A stretch of 64,000 nucleotides of DNA from Pseudomonas rhodesiae (GTDB lineage Bacteria; Pseudomonadota; Gammaproteobacteria; Pseudomonadales; Pseudomonadaceae), in assembly GCF_007858255.1 (NCBI RefSeq), contig NZ_VFEU01000023.1, positions 18,169 through 82,168 on the forward strand, in the 5' to 3' direction. A program made the translations under genes and the position numbers. Shown in pieces: positions 62,696 through 64,000 of the stretch. Numbering within the stretch: position 1 is the stretch's first letter; each line of letters begins with the position of its first letter. The notes under the pieces are model-generated. The model did no database searches. It was not told the origin of the DNA and saw only the letters and a list, made by a program, of their open reading frames with translations.

Positions 62696-63783
62696 AACAG
62701 CTAGCGCTGGAACTTCGCAGCTTCTTTGAGCGACTTACGGCGTCAGGTGGTTCTGCGCAGGTTGAAACTACGCATATTTTTCGAATTGATGAAGTAAGCG
62801 TTACATCTTCCGGGTTTGTTCGAGAATTGAAAGATCTTGCCCAGCGTGTTTGTTCTGTGGGCATCGGAAAGATGGAGCTTTTTGGAGAAGTTTCCGACAG
62901 CATCGAGATCAAAGATTTCGATTTGGAGGATGTGGAAAATGACAGACTGACAGTCATCTTGGAGAAGCCAACGGATGATGACTGGTGTTATTTCCTAACT
63001 TTAAAAGGTTTCGAAAACTGGTTGAGGACAAACCAATTTTCAGCACAGAACTCACAGAAAAAAATGTGCGTGTGGGTTGCAGGTGAAACCTTTGAATTTT
63101 CCACTCATCAGTTCCTAGTGAAAGAAATGGGTGGAGATAGAAATTTACCGACCGCCACTCTACATCCTGAAAAACCTTGGAAAATGGTACGGGATCTTAC
63201 CCACTCCCTTACCCCCCCGTCGCTTGAGCCATGGCTGCTGACTGCTGAGCCAATTGCTGAAAGCGAACCTTTTACAGCCTGGAAACGCGTGGCGGTGGAA
63301 AAGCTTTCCTTTTGCTTGCCAGCCGAGATTCGCAAGGAAGATGATGAGGCTCATGTAATATTTCGAGGCGGGCGCTCACTCCCCATAGCTATAGACCAGC
63401 CTATTAACTGGGCTGATATCAATTTTGAGATGCTTCACGACACCTGCCAGTGGATCTACTCCACCCCTAGGGAGTGTGAAACGAAATTCCAACTTTTCAA
63501 CAACCACATTGCTATCAACTGGAACAGTGGGACGACGTGGCCCTCTGGCTCAACGCCACTCTTAAAAAATAGCCTCTCGGGGGCCAAGGAAGCGTTCGCC
63601 TTTCATCTCCAGGATCAAAGCAAGGAGGCTGTCAAAAGCTTAGGGGATCTGCGCAAGGGTTTGCAGGACGAGGTTAATAAGACACAAACTGCGACAAGGG
63701 ATTTAATATCAGCTCTTTGGCGTGATTTCGCGGTTGCGGGTGTTGTTTTAGCTCTCAAGATGTTGGCGCTGATGGAAAATTGA
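62692..63783 (+). CDS. Unknown island protein with C-terminal membrane segment
   Basis: A 363-aa protein I do not recognise. It has an N-terminal globular region of mixed alpha/beta character (about 1-300), a helical, coiled-coil-like stretch (about 308-345, KEAVKSLGDLRKGLQDEVNK) and a hydrophobic C-terminus (FAVAGVVLALKMLAL). Its ATG overlaps the upstream stop as ATGA, so the pair is translationally coupled. The last codons and the stop fall in what looks like an IS end, so the protein is probably truncated in its membrane region. Codon use and base composition differ from the core genome. Confidence 0.75.
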   Translation: MKQLALELRSFFERLTASGGSAQVETTHIFRIDEVSVTSSGFVRELKDLAQRVCSVGIGKMELFGEVSDSIEIKDFDLEDVENDRLTVILEKPTDDDWCYFLTLKGFENWLRTNQFSAQNSQKKMCVWVAGETFEFSTHQFLVKEMGGDRNLPTATLHPEKPWKMVRDLTHSLTPPSLEPWLLTAEPIAESEPFTAWKRVAVEKLSFCLPAEIRKEDDEAHVIFRGGRSLPIAIDQPINWADINFEMLHDTCQWIYSTPRECETKFQLFNNHIAINWNSGTTWPSGSTPLLKNSLSGAKEAFAFHLQDQSKEAVKSLGDLRKGLQDEVNKTQTATRDLISALWRDFAVAGVVLALKMLALMEN

Positions 63784-63860
63784 CCCACCCTGCCGATTGA
63801 AATTTGACCCAGGGCGGATTGCTGATTTTGTTACCAGCAACTGTGGATAAGTCTACCAGC
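63776..63860. mobile_element. Putative end of an IS21-like element
   Basis: The pair AATTGACCCA (63778-63787) and AATTTGACCCA (63801-63811) are tandem near-repeats spaced about 23 bp apart, followed by an exact DnaA-box sequence TGTGGATAA (63842-63850). Repeated terminal motifs are a trait of IS21-family ends. The boundary coincides with the end of the preceding gene. No transposase is within the window, so this is a proposal from the repeat pattern only. Confidence 0.4.
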
Positions 63861-63954
63861 GCAGCTGCTGTTGCCCCCACTCCTTCGCTAGCCCAGTTCA
63901 GTTGTTTAAGACCTGCCACACGCAGCCATGTAGCAGGCCGTCGTCGCCATGAAA

Positions 63955-64000
63955 TCAGAACGGCTCATCGTCCTCCGGTTCTTGGCCGCCCTTACGCTTT
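63955..64000 (-). CDS. C-terminal fragment of an unidentified protein
   Basis: A minus-strand frame enters from the right edge and ends KRKGGQEPEDDEPF before a TGA. Only 14-15 codons are visible. The acidic tail with a final Pro-Phe resembles the tip of single-strand DNA-binding proteins, but a transposase or its helper is equally possible next to an IS end. Confidence 0.3.
   Translation of the reverse strand, partial: KRKGGQEPEDDEPF

Overview
The window is a chromosomal stretch of a fluorescent Pseudomonas (P. fluorescens group). This rests on GC-rich coding DNA, the gene content (glyA-soxBDAG-purU-fdhA, creBCD, bioBFHCD, pqqABCDE/F with davBA), many REP/REPIN palindromes of the GGGGGCAAGCCCCCTCCCACA type, and a GacA-controlled Rsm small RNA beside an acyl-CoA dehydrogenase/LysR junction. 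No rRNA, intact tRNA or CRISPR array is visible.

Layout. 1-0.7 kb: TraX-like membrane protein. 0.9-9.8 kb: a one-carbon/sarcosine module (glyA, soxB, soxD, soxA, soxG, purU, fdhA) that handles the end of glycine betaine/choline/carnitine demethylation: sarcosine to glycine, glycine to serine, formyl-THF to formate, formaldehyde to formate. 9.9-11.5 kb: small envelope-type or unknown genes, including an orphan RskA-type C-terminal domain, a DUF2780 protein and a 78-aa Gly/Ser-rich protein. 11.5-16.6 kb: a lysophospholipid-type acyltransferase and a retropepsin-like protein followed by creB-creC-creD. 16.8-23 kb: a glutathione transferase, then an iron-uptake set (PepSY protein, TonB-dependent receptor, FecR-type regulator and FecI-type ECF sigma factor). 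23-31.7 kb: DnaQ-like exonuclease, CNB-CBS-nucleotidyltransferase regulator, orphan response regulator, malate synthase G, GcvR-like regulator, RarD, SrkA. 31.8-35.4 kb: PhoX phosphatase, ModE-like regulator, ComF. 35.5-40 kb: the biotin operon bioBFHCD. 40.1-47.8 kb: a small orphan protein, three paralogous acyl-CoA dehydrogenases and a GGDEF diguanylate cyclase. 47.9-50.8 kb: rsmY-like sRNA, LysR regulator, class III aminotransferase and a Pmp3-type peptide. 50.8-59.7 kb: on the minus strand, an Lrp-type regulator, lysine catabolism genes davB-davA, pqqF and pqqABCDE. 59.9-60.3 kb: VOC protein.

From about 60.44 kb to the right edge the character changes. A 26-bp remnant of a tRNA 3' end, with what looks like that tRNA's own terminator just outside it, marks the left junction of a genomic island with visibly AT-richer DNA. 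The island carries an RHH + EVE/PUA-like regulator transcribed leftwards, divergent from a two-gene operon: a YejK/NdpA-like nucleoid-associated protein, split by a -1 frame change at a T6G slippery run, and an unrecognised protein with a coiled coil and a C-terminal hydrophobic segment. The second gene is cut by what looks like the end of an IS21-like element. This trio is the best candidate in the window for an undescribed, possibly defence-related, system; that function is inference.

Regulatory signals read directly from sequence include a BirA-type operator over a near-consensus sigma70 promoter for bioB (inside the 5' end of comF), a PsrA-type box just after the -10 of the first acyl-CoA dehydrogenase, a GacA box upstream of rsmY, a cluster of exact DnaA boxes around the 3' end of gcvR, a hairpin between pqqA and pqqB, and a perfect palindrome upstream of the RHH regulator.
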